A stretch of 64,000 nt of DNA from Unio delphinus (GCA_029339505.1 JAQISU010000036.1:8036501-8100500), one strand, 5' to 3'. Positions 1 through 13,575 are shown, counted from the stretch's first letter. Notes: a model not told the origin generated them from the letters alone. Numbers and translations: made by a program.

Positions 1-2052
1 ATACCAATAGCAACTATTTTAAGTTTCTTGAAGTACCCCAATACCGTTAGCACTTGGTACAAGCTTCTTTAAGAAGTCCAACACAATTAGCACCTGTTGT
101 ATGCTTCTTGAAGAACGCCAATACCACTAGCACCTGTAATAGGCGCGTGAAGAACAGAAAAGGCTAATCTTGTGCTTCTGGCAATCCAAAATAACAGTAT
201 AAAAAAGTATAGGGTTTTGGCTATTATGCAAATTAGATGTAAACAAGATCTGTGCTTGTATATTCTACAGCAGAAAAGAAAGAGACCATGAACGTGAGAA
301 GTCCAAATATATGAATATAACAAAATTTAACCAGGCCATCTCCATATTCAGATAAACATACACATAGCTATTAAATCCCAATTAAAAATATCAAATTGTT
401 ACTACAGTAACAATGGAAAAAGGTTTTTAAAAAATAGTCTAAAAGTACAGATAAATTCTTAATAAAAGTATAATTCATTTAAATGGTTTCAAACTTTAAT
501 CAGGTCATCCATGAATGAACAGAAATCGGATAAAAATGTAAAATATATTGATGAAATATTTCCTGCAGAATCAAGCTAACATGATTTACACCCAGAAAGG
601 TTCAAATCCCAGTGGTACATTCAAAATGTGACATAGAGAAAAAAATTCCAACATAGTTGAAATTGTGTGAAAAATCTAATCAGAACATCCACCTATAAAT
701 AGAAACATGAGTGACAAATTTCAATTTCCTGCATCAATCTATTTTTGCTTTATCATTTTATCAAGGTTTATAGCAAAAGGTTATCCAAATTTGGAAGTTA
801 TTTTGTTGTGTAAAAACCTTATAAAGTCATCTACATGCAAACATTCTTATAAAAACTGCCACTGACCAAGTGGTGCATTTTTGCATAATTAGTCTAAAAG
901 AGGTTTTGATGAAAAAGTTGAATTCACAAAAAGATTTGAAAACAGAAAATCATTGAAGTGGTGTGAAAATCTAATCAAGGCATCTATATGATAGGATTTA
1001 AATGGCTACCAAATTTCTGTGCCAAGTAACTTTTGTGTAATAAACTTCCAAAGATTGGTTGACTTCTCAGCATACTGATGGATGGATACACAGGACCAAA
1101 TCCATATGGCCCACATTCAAGCAGCAAAGTGGCTAAACAGAAAAAGCCCTTACATTTCAAACTACAATTAATCTATATTCATTAAAAAACGCGAGTTTCT
1201 ACTCTCTTACCAATGTGCTATTCAGAATGTGATAAATAAACTAACAAAAAGCAACCCACCCCAAACTATCTAGCTACAACAATATCTCATGCACGTTTGT
1301 GACCCTACTAATTCACACAAATGCATAAAAATAGTGTTAGATTATAAAAGGTAAACAGACCTCTGAGCTGCTTGTTTAAGTATATGCCCCATTATTTGGA
1401 ATAGATAAAAAAATACAGAAGAAATAAAAAACCCAAAGGAATATAAGGTATAACAATAATAAATGTCCCCATAGCTGTAACGGTAATAAATGTATTCCTA
1501 TAGCTATAATAGTGAACTGTAACCTATAATTAATTTGATAGTAATAAAAGTACAAAATATGTAAAAGTAAATGAAAAATGGATTTTAACTTTGTTTGAAA
1601 TGTACACTTTCATTCACGCTGATTAATAACTCCTTTGGAATATGTAATGTATACTGACTGAATTACCATCTTTAATACTGATCCAAAATATACAGAACAA
1701 ATATTAAAGATATGAACAAGTATGTTTTTAAAACTTGCTTTACACTGAGATAACATTAATACATGTTCTAGGTTATGAATGAGATTTACTAGCACGAGTG
1801 ACTCTCCATTAAAATTGATCCCGAATGGCAAACACCAAAAATAAAAGCATTAGGTTCATCATTTGACAAAAACATCGATAACTTAGAATAAACTGTCATG
1901 TAATAACAACTTATAAAACTTGGATATGACATAAATTCAATCCATCTCATACAAATTATTACTGATATCATTAGGCAGCATGGGTTTAACTAATAAAAAA
2001 GCGACTTTTGTGTCAATCAGGGCAATTAAGAATACTTAACACAGACGATTAT
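1..2052. other. AT-rich non-coding host DNA
   Basis: No coding region is supported here. The first ~160 bases hold a weak direct repeat with the phrase 'cttgaagaa' and 'caatacca(c/t)tagcacct' recurring about every 50 bases. The remainder is AT-rich unique-looking DNA. The part next to 2053 should contain the 3' UTR of the minus-strand dehydrogenase gene, but I could not place a polyadenylation signal with confidence. Confidence 0.5.
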
Positions 2053-2256
2053 TTACATGTGTTCAGAATGGTTCTTCAGACACTCAATAAACTGCTCAGG
2101 CTTAAGTTCCCCATTGCAAATCCTGTGAATGGCTGTAAAAAGGGGGAATTTGTCTTCCATCATCTTGTTCTTCAACATGTAATTTACTTCATATGCTGAT
2201 GGAGGTCCTTGTAGTTTCTGGCCATTTAGCATTTCATTTTCCAACACCTCTATGGA
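2053..2256 (-). CDS. GPD1: Glycerol-3-phosphate dehydrogenase [NAD+], last coding exon
   Basis: This is the 3' terminal exon of cytosolic NAD-dependent glycerol-3-phosphate dehydrogenase, which interconverts dihydroxyacetone phosphate and glycerol 3-phosphate. The exon encodes about 67 residues. Recognisable blocks are [11 protein letters not shown] near the start, [15 protein letters not shown] in the middle and CLKNHSEHM just before the TAA stop at 2053-2055; these match the C-terminal end of animal GPD1/GPD1L proteins. On the minus strand the exon follows a pyrimidine-rich tract ending in CTAG (acceptor complement at 2257-2258), and opening the frame there adds Ser-Ile-Glu, as expected of the family. 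Upstream exons would lie to the right, but I could not find them; repeats fill that side. Not a bacterial or mobile gene. The GPD1 versus GPD1L distinction cannot be made from one exon. Confidence 0.87.
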   Translation of the reverse strand, partial: SIEVLENEMLNGQKLQGPPSAYEVNYMLKNKMMEDKFPLFTAIHRICNGELKPEQFIECLKNHSEHM

Positions 2257-4791
2257 CTAGATGGAATGAAATAACAAATAAACAGTACAGATAGGAATAT
2301 AATTAGTGTTCAAAGAAAATAACATACAATGATCTGACATAACTTGCCTGGTTCCACCATTGTTTATAATGTCGGCTGTACTGAAACACTGAAATTTCAG
2401 ATGGTGATCGCGTACATGTTTTTCACTTTTAAAACCAACTATTTAATATGTACATAATGTGATCATGAAGGTATAAAGACGATACGTGATTTACTGTATA
2501 AACTATACCTGTTTTTGTCTGTAAGCAAGTGCTTACATATACAACCCAGCTTTTAAACTAATAATCTAACAAAGCTATACTCTTATATGTAGCATGAATT
2601 TATCAAGATCTTAATGAATTCCAAGTTATGATAAGATATCTCAAATTGTTAAGAAGATATCATGTGTAAATAGCATTTTCAAACATGGGTAGATAACCCT
2701 AATAGTATTAATCTGACGGCCATGTTTAATGAGGCCAAAATTATTGTTCTGATCCAAATGCATATGTTCATCAAGATATCTAAAATGGTTCAGGAGATAC
2801 AAACCGGCAATCTGACAAACCTAATTTGGTATGGGACAAACTCCATCACTTTTAAGAAATTTGAATCGTTGATGACATACATACATGATACTGATTTGAC
2901 TAATTGCTTAACAGGATACAATATGTAGCCATGATACAAAGAATCAACATACCAAGTTTCACAAGGGCATATCAATGGGTTCAGGAAATGTTAAGTAAAC
3001 AAAAGGACAACAGATGGAGGCAAAAACTAAGACTCGGAATTAACATCTCGGAATCAAACTCTTCCCTTGTGCAAATTGTAAGTAATCCCAGGATAGGATA
3101 ATTTGGAAATTCTTGATTGTCCCTTTACAAATCTATTTGGCTGCAGACTTTGCGCGTTTCCTGGTAATTTCTGTACTTGACCCCAATATAGCTGTAATCA
3201 GCATGTCATCAACTATCTTCACCTATAACTGTACACAATAGCTGTAACGCACCATTAACATGCTAAAGGATAAAGTGCTAAATATCTACACACATATTTA
3301 ATATAAATGACATGAACAGATAAAACACACTCAGAATTTATAAGATATCTTTCAGTCCATCAGCTTTCTATCTATTAGCCACCTCTGGCCTTAACCGTAT
3401 CAAAAAATATGTTTATCTGAGTTTACACCAGTACATTTCAAGGTATTATTAACCTGTGTTAATCCTTTGTCCAGTTAGCTGTAAACTTTTCATGAAGGAA
3501 TTTTATTTGGACATTAAATCAATGTACAATGCTAATGTACAAAACAACAACAGGTGACTAATTTGAATATGTGAACTTCCCATATTTGTTTAGCTGAAGT
3601 TAGCAAACATAAGTAACTGTCACGTGCTCCAAAGTGAGTACCCATTTTTTAAACAGATCAGTACAAGGTTTAATACTTGTACTAAATCATTGGCAGTTTG
3701 TATACCAAGTCTTAGGTGAAAGAAACCGCTGCCATGCTATTGTCTTGACAAATGATGAACATTCCAAAATCTTGTTTCTTGAAGACTTCACTCTGAGGGA
3801 CTGTTATTATGGACTGCAATTACTTAATCAGATAATGAATAGCTGACACAGTGGTTTAGTCTTTATTAAAAACAGGTAGCTATGAAATTATATAGAGATA
3901 AGTCTAGCTGTTGGTAAGACGATTTAAATCTTTGTCCCTTAAAATAGATAGAATTCCTTTTAAAGATTTAACATGATGTTGTTTTAGTATTTGTATGTTA
4001 TTGTCCCAATGAGCTTACAATCTGGGAAAGAATGGTTCATCAGCATTTGTCCCAAACTCCCAGGCAATTAATGTTTTGCATCCATATATTCATCCTCCAG
4101 CCATCGTGCTTAAGTGAAATCTAATAGAAAGAGAAATGTTTCAGCAAAAATATATTTCATGTGGACCTACAATTTTTATTAATGTTTTCTACGGTGTCAA
4201 ATTTAAGGTCTGAGTCAAAACGTGGCAATGTATCAAACCGTCGATAAAATTCTTGCTACTGTAGCTATTTTTGGTAAAGTGTTTAACGCGATGCCGAACT
4301 TAACATTGTTTAAACATCTTTAAGAGAAACGCAATATGAAACTTAATATTGCCTAAGTATCTTTGAGGATAATGCAATACCAATCTTAATATTGTCTCAA
4401 TTCTTTGAGGATAACGCAATACCAAACTTAATATTGTCTACAATCTTTGGAAATAACGCAGTATCAAACTTAATATTGTCTAAACATCTTTGAGGATAAT
4501 ACGTAATTATCTGCGAATCAATCTGGATTTAGTAATGGTTATTCCAAAATAGTCAATATCCGTTCTTCTGAAAAACCTTTTCGAATTTTCTAGAAAATAA
4601 TTTTTTTGCAGGTCTGTTGATGTTAAAAATGACTTTGATAATGTAAGGAGAGTTGGATTATGGAATACATTGAACTCGATAGTCATGAAAGGGAAGTAAT
4701 TCATGTTATATCAAATTATGTGTATGTTTCAAAAAAATGAATTATCTGGGGGTTTTTTTCTCAGAAGTAAAACGTGTAATCCAAGTGGGAT
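2257..4791. other. Probable intronic/intergenic host DNA without recognised exons
   Basis: This stretch should hold upstream introns of the minus-strand dehydrogenase gene. Short ORFs (for example 2722-2928 and 3634-3846, plus) match nothing I recognise. Around 4300-4500 there is a short tandem repeat of about 60 bases with the phrases 'taatattgtct' and 'tttgaggataa(c/t)gcaataccaaactt', in four degenerate copies. Confidence 0.4.
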
Positions 4792-5320
4792 TTGTTTTAC
4801 ACTAGTGTTCCCTTTATTCCTAAATTACCTAGAATCTTGTTTATATTAGTAAATGGATTAAGGGTATGCGCTGTACCTTCCAAGCATTCTACCCTTCCAA
4901 ATATGTTAAATGTTCTGTTGCTTTTATACACCGATGGCACCATACTGATGACACAATACAATGATGTGGACTTACAACAAATTATCGATAGATTTGGTAT
5001 ATATTGCGCTAACTGGAAACATATGGTCAACACTGAAAAAATAAAAATTTCTTATTTAGTTCAGAGAAGAAGCAATCAATAAATATAATGTAAGCAATGA
5101 CGACATTAATTGCTTTAGCGAAATATATGTACTTAGGTTTCCCATTCTAAAAATGTCTGAATAATCTAGTATCCATAGTTAATAAAAGTTTGCGTTTGCT
5201 TACCAAATCTTGATTTATCTTTTAATTGTCTATTGAAATTATTCAACCAAACCATTGTAACGATTTAAGTTATGCTTTTGATACTTGGATATTTATGAAA
5301 TATGGTAAAACAACTCATTT
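4792..5320 (+). pseudogene. Non-LTR retrotransposon reverse transcriptase fragment (module copy 1)
   Basis: Plus-strand translation at 4792-5082 contains LLYTDGTILMTQ, a degraded form of the YADD active-site block of LINE reverse transcriptases, followed by a DLQQIIDRFGIYCANWKHMV block typical of the following thumb-proximal region. Homology appears to continue in other frames to about 5320, with stops. One catalytic aspartate of the YADD box is lost and the frame is broken, so it is dead. The same fragment recurs near 7610, 9673 and 11640, showing that it was duplicated with the neighbouring minisatellites. Confidence 0.6.
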
Positions 5321-5334
5321 TTCTTTCCTCATAA

Positions 5335-6080
5335 GTATATTGAATATCAAAAATGTACTCTTTTAAATGGAATACGAGGACTTTGTTTCATTCCCCTTAA
5401 TTATCAACATTAAAATGTACCCCTCTATATAATATACGACGACTTTGGTCCATTTCCCTTAATTGTCAACTTTAAAATGTACTTTTCATTATGTGACATA
5501 CGACGAGTTTGGTTCATTCCCATTAATTTTGAGCAATAAAATATTGTAATTTTTATATGGTATACGACGAATTTGGTTCGTACCCCTAATTGTCAACTTT
5601 AAAACGTACCCCTCTCTATACGGCATACGACGAAGATGGTCCATTCCTCTTAATTGTCAACATTGAAATGTATCCCTCTATATATATGGCATCAGAAGAA
5701 TTTGGTCATTTCCCTTAATTGTCAACTTTAAAGCGTACCCCTCTATATATCTCATACGACGAGTTTGTTCCACTCCACTTAATTGTCAACATTAAAATGT
5801 ACCCACCTATATATCGCAAACGACGAGTTTGGTCCATTCCACTTAAATGTCAACATTAAAATGTACACCTCTATATATGGCATACGACGAGTCTGTTCCA
5901 TTAAACTTAAATTTCAACATTAAAATGTGCACCTCTATATGGCAAACGACGGGTTTGTTCCATTCCCCTTAATTGTCAACATTATAATGTACCCTTCTTT
6001 ATATGGCATACAACGAGTTCGTTCCATTCCCCTTAATTCTCAACATTAAAATGAACCCCCTCTATATATGGCATACGACG
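5335..6080. repeat. Minisatellite A, array 1 (~60-66 bp unit)
   Basis: About eleven degenerate units containing 'ggcatacgacgagtttggt', 'ccattccccttaattgtcaac' and 'ttaaaatgtacccctctata'. Unit lengths vary slightly. The same array recurs at 7855-8470, 9950-10140 and 11895-12010, each time downstream of the reverse-transcriptase fragment. Confidence 0.85.
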
Positions 6081-6234
6081 AGTGTAACGTAATCGAGCTG
6101 ACACCCTTTGAGACTGGGCAGGGTTTCAAGACATAACAAACAGACTCGTGAGTGACAATGAAAATGTATTAAACATTCACACTAATGAATTTGGAACACG
6201 AGAATAGGAAATTAGACTTGAATACTATATCAGA

Positions 6235-6635
6235 CTCATGTAGTCAAATACTTGTTACAAACTTCATGTAGTTTGACACCACTGTTATTACAAAATTCAT
6301 GTAGTCAATCAGTACTGTGATTGCAAAATTCTTGTAGTCAAACACTACTGTGATTACAAAATTCATGTAGCCAAACACTACTGTTATTATAAAATTCATG
6401 TAGTCAAACACTACTTTTATTACAAAACCACCAAAATTCTTGTAGTCAAACTACTGTAATTACATAATTCATGCAGTCAAACACTACTGTTAGCACAAAA
6501 TTTATGTAGTTACACACTAATGTCATTACAATGTTCACGTAGTCAAACACTAATGTTATTATAAAGTTCATGTAGTCAAACACTACTGTTACTACAAAGT
6601 TCATATAGTCAAACACTGCTGTTATCACAACGTCG
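6235..6635. repeat. Satellite B, array 1 (~33 bp unit)
   Basis: Tandem units with 'catgtagtcaaacactactg' and 'ttattacaaaatt', about a dozen copies. Open reading on the minus strand gives a periodic peptide (VFDYMNF...) that is only the repeat read through. A second array lies at 8625-8990. Confidence 0.85.
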
Positions 6636-6648
6636 ATATCACATGTGT

Positions 6649-6998
6649 ATCTCCGTGTTGTAACCGCTCCGGTGGTCTAGTGGTTAGAGCGTCCGCCGCC
6701 GAAGCGGGAGGTCGTGGGTTCGATCCCCGGCCGAGTCATACCAAAGACTTACAAAAATGGTACTAACAGCTGCCTCGCTTGACGTTCAGCATTAAGAGGT
6801 TAGTGTTAGGACTGGTCGGCCTGGTGTCAGGATAATGTGACTGGGCGGGACATCATGCTACATGTCTGCAGCATGATGCCCCAGTGGTAGACATCACTAT
6901 AAACTGCCTCACTGCAGACATCGTAGCGATATGACTGAAAAATTGTTAAAACTACGTTAAAAATACTAAACAAACAAACAAACAAAATCTCCGTGTTG
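6649..6998 (+). mobile_element. tRNA-derived SINE with 12-bp target duplication
   Basis: The body is 6661-6986. Its head (about 6665-6738) resembles a tRNA, with an A box around TGGTCTAGTGG and a perfect B box GGTTCGATCCC at 6717-6727, the internal RNA polymerase III promoter. A central domain follows, containing 'ggactggtcggcctggtgtc' and 'ataatgtgactgggcggg', which resembles molluscan V-SINE (RUDI-type) elements from memory; the family name is inference. The tail is (CAAA)n. Direct repeats ATCTCCGTGTTG at 6649-6660 and 6987-6998 flank it exactly. The paralogous module carries a single uninterrupted ATCTCCGTGTTG near 9009, the empty site. Confidence 0.9.
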
Positions 6999-7590
6999 AC
7001 TCGGCCTGCATTCCGGCACAGTCACTCTACCTTCCAGACTTGTACCTACACGTTGGCACTGAACTGACGGTTTAACCTCGAAATGGTGCACCAAACATTC
7101 TCATATTCACACGCTCATCCGGTTATTCATACCCAGTACACTGAATATGGAAAAGAAACAACGTTCCGAATAGTTTGCTTTAATTGTAACTACTTTAAAA
7201 TATACGACATTTACAAATGGGCTAATATAACCCGCCTGAAATGTGCAATTAAAACAAAAGTACGATATACTAAGACATTAATACATACATAGTATGTTTT
7301 CAACATTAGTCATAATAGCGACGAGACAAAAATATCATCTCGCTATCAAATTGCATAGGTAATACACTCTTAAAAACTTTAATAACAAGTACGATAAAAC
7401 AACGCAACCACATAGTACAACATTGAACGTGTTTTACAAAACTGAATATTAGATGCAAGCATTGAAGAGATGATTTAAAAAAAACATACAACTCATCCAA
7501 CTCCTTGGCTCAAACTAAGTGAAAATGACACCTGCCCAGTTAGAGCCTCTCTCTAGTGGCTGTGCCCTTCAAGATTGCTGCACGATATCT
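6999..7590. repeat. Tail of duplicated module, copy 1
   Basis: Matches 9020-9610 closely. A small ORF at 7083-7292 (plus) is shared with 9004-9291, but I do not recognise it and there is no sign of selection for protein; it is probably incidental. The block ends with 'cagttagagcctctctctag' in both copies. Confidence 0.6.
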
Positions 7591-9630
7591 ATAGTCAATA
7601 AATACAAATCTCGCAATGACAACATTGTTTTTAGCGAAATATATGTACTAAGGTCTTACATTTTCAAAATGTCTGAATAATCTAGTATCCATAGTTAATG
7701 AATGTATGCATTTGTTTACAAAATCTTTTTTTTCCTATTGATTCCTAACTGAAATTATTCAACCAAACCATTGTGCCGATTTTAATGTATGCTTTTGAAA
7801 TTTGGATATTTATGAAATCTGGTAAAACCACTCATCTTTCGTTCCTCAGAAGTATATTGAATATAACAAATGTACCCCTCTATATATGGCATACAAAGAA
7901 TTTGTTCCATTCTCTTTAATTAACACAAAAATGTACACCCCTATATGACATACGACGACTTTGGTCCATTTCCCTTAATTGTCAACTTTAAAATGTACTC
8001 TTCATTATGTGACATACGACGAGTTTGGTACATTCCCATTGATTTTCAGCAAAAAAATATTGCCATTTTTATGTGACATACGACGAAGTTGGTCCGTACC
8101 CCTTAATTGTCAACTTTACAACGTACCCCTCTATATATCGCATACGAAGAAGTTGGTCAGTTCCCCTGAATTGTCAACTTTAAAGCGTACCCCTCTATAT
8201 ATGTCATACGACGAGTTGGTTCCACTCCACTTAATTGTCAGCATTAAAATGTACCCAGCTACACATCGCAAACGACGATATTGGTCCATTCCACTTAAAT
8301 GTCAACATTAAAATATACACCTCTATATGGCAAACGACGGGTTTGTTCCATTCCCCTTAATTGTCAACATTACAATGTACCCTTTTTATATGGCATACAA
8401 CGAGTTCGTTCCATTCCCCTTAATTCTCAACATTAAAATGAACCCCCTCTATATATGGCATACGACGAGTGTAACATAATTAAGCTTTTACCATTTGAGA
8501 CTGGGCCGGGTTTCAAGAAATAACAAACAGACTCGTGAGTGACAATGAAAATGTATTAAACATTCACACTAATGAAGTTGGAACACGAGAATAGGAAATT
8601 AGATTTGAATACTATATCAGACTCATGTAGTCAAATGCTTGTTACAAACATCATGTAGTCAGACACTACTGTTAATACAAAATTCATGTAGTCAATCAGT
8701 ACTGTGATTGCAAAATTCTTGTAGTCAAACACTACTGTTATTATAAAACCACCAAATTTCATGTAGTCAAACACTGCTGTTATTACAAAATTCATGTAGT
8801 CAAACACTACTGTTAGCATAAAATTCATGTAGTCAAACACTAATGTCATTACAATATTCACGTAAGTCAAACACTACTGTTACTATAAAGTTCAATTAAT
8901 CAAACACTACTGTTATTACAAAATTCATGCAGTCAAACACTACTGTTACTTCAAACTTCATGTAGTCAAACACTACATGTAATCACAACGTCGATATCAC
9001 CACATGTGTATCTCCGTGTTGACTCGACCTGCCTTCTGGCACGGTCACTATACATTCCAGACTTGTACCTACACGTTGGCACTGAACTGGTGGTTTAACC
9101 TCATAATGGTTCACCATACATCCTCATATTCACACGCTCACCCGGTTATTCATACCCAGTACACTGAATATGGAAAAGAAACAACTTTCCGAATAGTTTG
9201 CTTTAATTGTAACTACTTTAAAATATACGACAGTTACAAATGGGCTAATATAACCCGCCTGAAATGTGATGTAGGAATGGTATGCATTTGAAATAAAAAT
9301 ACGATATACTAAAACATTAATACATGCATTGCATGTTTTCAACATTAGTCATTGTAGCAACGAGATAAAATTATCATCTCGCTATCAAGTTGCATAGGTC
9401 ATATCCTCTTAATAAATTGAATAACAAGTACGATAAAACAACGCAACCACATAGTACATCATTGAACGTGATTAACGAAACTGAACATTAGATGCAATCA
9501 ATGAAGAGTTGATTAAATAAAACATACAACTCATCCAACTCTTTGGCTCAAACTAAGTGAAAATGACACCTGCCCAGTTAGAGCCTCTCTCTAGTGGCTG
9601 TGCCCTTCAAGATTTCTGCACGATATATAC

Positions 9631-9674
<44 letters not shown>

Positions 9675-9690
9675 AATAAATATAAAGTAA
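7591..9690. repeat. Duplicated module, copy 2 (RT fragment + minisatellite A + satellite B)
   Basis: Same order as copy 1: reverse-transcriptase remnant (about 7610-7855), minisatellite A (7855-8470), a unique spacer with 'gagactgggc(a/c)gggtttcaag', satellite B (8625-8990) and the shared tail. It lacks the SINE present in copy 1. It ends in a (TA)n run at about 9623-9670. Confidence 0.75.
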
Positions 9691-10140
9691 GCAATGACAA
9701 GATTAATCGTTTTTAGCGAAATATATGTACTTAGGTCTTCCATTCTCAAAACGTCTGAATAATCTAGTATCCTTAGTTAATAAACGTATGCATTTGTTTA
9801 CAAAATCTTGATTTGTCTCTTGAATGTCAACTGAAATTATTCAACCAAACCATTGTACCGATTTAAATTTATGCTTTTGAAATTTGGATATTTATGAAAT
9901 CTGGTAAAACAACTCATCTTTCGTTTCTCATAAGTATATTAAATATAAAAAAAATGTACCCTTCTTCATGGCATACGACGAATTCGAATTTGGTCCATTC
10001 CCCTTAATTGTCAAAATTAAAATGTACCAATCTATATATGTCATACCACGAGTTTGCTCCATTCCCCTTAATTGTCAAAATTAAAAATGAACCCGTCTAT
10101 ATATGGCGTACGACGAGTTTGTTCCATTCCCTATCATTAT
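9673..10140. repeat. Duplicated module, copy 3 (partial)
   Basis: Begins with 'gtcaataaatataaagtaag', continues with the reverse-transcriptase remnant and three minisatellite A units (9950-10140), then breaks off without satellite B. Confidence 0.65.
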
Positions 10141-11189
10141 CTTTTGTCAATAATGTTCTTATTTTCACGACGAAAAACAAAAAATTATAGCTGGTGTATA
10201 CTCTCCTGGACTAATGTTTAGGAATATAATCAATTAATGAAATCAGGCAACGTACGATTCTAAATATTAATAGTTGCAGGTTTTTCAATTGTCTCTAATC
10301 GCTGTAAACCCTGATAAGAATCATTTAATGACATCGAACGCTATAAATTTAATTTTTTCTTCCTTATGCACCTCTAAGATTGCAATCTTTACAATCTGAG
10401 TGTAATAAAATCTTGTCCTGATTTGTTTTGTCTTCACATAAAACAACAATTTCATGTCACATGTCATCTATAAGTTATTCACGCATACCACTACCAGGAT
10501 ATAAAGTGTTAGCAAGCATGATAAATTTTTTTGCTAGATGACGTTGTATTTCACTACTAATGCTCTACAGGATTCGTCTTAACTGTGTGCCAGCAAATTC
10601 TCGCTCCCAGTTATAAGCTATCGAGACAACACAAAAGGAGGTTGTCTGTTATACGAAATGCACCAAGCAAATGAATCAAATATTCACGTATAACACAACA
10701 CTAACATAGTATACATACAAATACTTTATATAGATTAAACAAAGGTTCAATAATGTATCCAACTGATGTATGTGAAGGAATATAAAGCAAAAGTACAGTC
10801 ATATAGGGAGAAGGGTTGGGATGGTATGGTATTGGCAATGGTTTAATTGGTAGATAACTCTCAGTATGGAGACGGTGTATGCCTGCATGCCAGGCCACCC
10901 TGTCCTCTTCCCACATCCTTGACCTGCCAGAATAGATCCAATACCCAACGTAGAGATACTCATCGGAGAATGGTAGCTCAAAACTTTCTGTGATCTACAA
11001 ACAATAGCATGTTAAACATGGATAAAATCATAAACTTCTACCTTGCATTAGCAACATTCACGTACACATGCTAATGCGGGAGTAATATTACAACCCATCA
11101 CGAAAGTGGATATACTTTGTTAATCTCTGTATGTGTAAATCTTTCTCAACGTTGACGCAGCGCTTGTTTTGAAAAACTTATTCTGCCTA

Positions 11190-11284
<95 letters not shown>

Positions 11285-11500
11285 TTAACTGTTCTATCTG
11301 GACGTTGAAACAAAATCTTTTTAAAAAAAGGTAAACGCCCGTATTACATTAAGAGGTACGACCAATTATAATTTGGCATTTGGTTCATAATGTGTACTAG
11401 ATAACCAATACGTCTTATGTCAGGTGAAGAATATTGCTAATTTATATGTGACATATTTTAAATCACATTTCCAATCTTATTTCCAATATTGATCTTTTTT
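10141..11500. repeat. Second duplicated segment, copy 1
   Basis: Resembles about 12440-13860. Shared landmarks include 'gtgccagcaaattctcgctc' and 'aggaggttgtctgttatacg', followed by a long (TA)n tract at 11192-11280 matched by the tract at 13500-13572. Unrecognised otherwise, and no coding evidence. Confidence 0.65.
11192..11280. repeat. (TA)n microsatellite
   Basis: About 89 bases of pure TA. Polymorphic length is expected. Confidence 0.95.
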
Positions 11501-11567
11501 TGTAAAATCTGATTAAATTTTATATTATACTACTATGCATTGTATATTTGTTTAATATGTTATCATT

Positions 11568-12010
11568 TTGTATTCCATAAATGTTCATCATTCTTATATT
11601 TCGAGCAATTTGTTGTTTTTTGTGGGGCCTTACGATCTTGTTAACATCCAACAAGCTCTTGATAGATTTGGTAGATATTGCGATAACTGGAAACGTATGG
11701 TTAACACAGAGAAAATAAAACATATCGTTTTTGGTTCAGAGAAGAAGTATTCAAAAAATATAAAGTAAGCAATGACGATATTAATTGTTTTAGCGAAATA
11801 TATGTACTTAGGTCTTACATTCTCAAAATACCTGTATAATCTATTATCCAGAGTTAATGAATGTATGCATTTGTTTACAAAATCATGATTTGCCTATATA
11901 TATGGCATGCGACGAAGTTGGTCTATTGCCCTTAATTGTCAACATTAAAATGAACCCCCGCTATAAAAGGTATACGTCGATTTTGTTCCATTCCCCTTAA
12001 TTAACATTAA
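11568..12010 (+). pseudogene. LINE reverse transcriptase fragment plus minisatellite A (module copy 4)
   Basis: The frame at 11568-11768 contains LDRFGRYCDNWKRMVNTEKI, homologous to the fragment at 4970-5040. It is followed by the same downstream sequence and by one or two minisatellite A units at 11895-12010. Truncated and inactive. Confidence 0.6.
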
Positions 12011-12321
12011 ATGTTGCATGATAAACTATTGGATAAAATTGAAATTAATTAACTTAAAGTCAAATCTATATTAGATGATGATGGGTTGGGCTACATATCA
12101 GAAAATTGGTTAACAAATTTGGTGGAACAACGACAAAAACATCATTATATACAAGACTTGTCAACTTAAATAACATGAAATTTAAACTAGTTTGGATTTA
12201 TAAACAAGATCTATTTGGCATTATCCCCCAAAATATCTAAACGTTTAATTAATTTTAGAACTGCAAATCATTGATTTCCCGCTGAAACTGGTTGGTGATC
12301 AACTGTTCCCTATAACGAAAG

Positions 12322-12423
12322 ACATTGCACACTTTTTCAATCTCAAGGAATCGAAAGACAGTGCACACTTTTTCAATCTCAAGGAATCGAAATACATTGC
12401 ACACTTTGTCGTCTCAAGGAATA
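12322..12423. repeat. 36-bp tandem repeat, three copies
   Basis: Units start 'acattgcacactttttcaat' and contain 'ctcaaggaatcgaaa'. The third copy is slightly changed and shortened. Confidence 0.85.
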
Positions 12424-12439
12424 TGGGACGAATATCATG

Positions 12440-13494
12440 GTCTTCTGTCAAGTTCCTTTTCTCACGATGAAAAACAAAACTTTATACCTCATTTATTCTC
12501 TTATATGACTAATGTTTAAAATATAATCAATTAATAAAATCAGGCAACTTACGATTCTGAAAATAATTGTAGGTTTTACAATTGCGTGAAAAAGTTGTAA
12601 ACCCGGATAAAAATCATTTAATGTCATCAAGCGCTATAAATCTAATTTTTTTCTTCCTTATCCACCTCTAAGATTGCAGCCTTAACAATCCGCGTACAAT
12701 AAAATCTTGTCCCGTCTTGTTTTATTAAAATATATAACATCTTTATGTCACATGTCATCTATAAGTTATCCGCGCATACCTTAAAAAGGATGTAAAATTT
12801 AAGTAAGCATGATAAATTATTGATAGACGACGTTGCTTCTCACTACGCATGCTCTGTAGGCTTTGTCTTAACAGCGTGCCAGTAAAGGCTCACTCTCAGT
12901 GATACCCTATCGTGCCAGCAAATTCTCGCTCCCAGTTATAAGCTATCGAGACAACACAAAAGGAGGTTGTCTGTTATACGAAATGCACCAAGCAAATGAA
13001 TCAAATATTCACGTATAACACAACACTAACATAGTATACATACAAGTACTTTATATAGATTAAACGATGGTTCATTAATGTGTCCGAGTTATACATAGGA
13101 AGGAATATAAAGCAAACGTACAGCCATATAAGGAGTAGGGTTGGGATGGTATTGGCAATGGTTGAATTGGTAGAGAACTCCCAGTATGGAGACGGTGTAT
13201 TCCTGCATGCCATGCCAACCTGTCCTCTTCCTACATCCTTCACCATCCAGAATAGATCCACTCTCAATGAAGAGATACTCATCGGAGAATGGTCACACAA
13301 AACTTTCTGTGATCTACAAACAATAGCATGTTAAATATGAATAAAATCATAAAATTCTACCTTGCATTAGTAACATTCATGTACGCATACTAATGCTGGA
13401 GGAATATTACAACCCATCACGAAAGTGGATATACTTTGTTAATCTCCGTATATGTCCATCTTTCTCAACGTTTTCTTTGAATAGCTTATTCAGC

Positions 13495-13575
<81 letters not shown>

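Noticed and set aside
6663..6738. Free-standing tRNA gene
   Set aside because: It has A and B boxes, but it is the head of a SINE with a long tail, (CAAA)n end and target duplications; the stem pairing is also imperfect.
5335..8990. CRISPR-like array of regularly spaced repeats
   Set aside because: Units are contiguous degenerate tandem repeats without distinct spacers, in an animal genome and with no cas genes.
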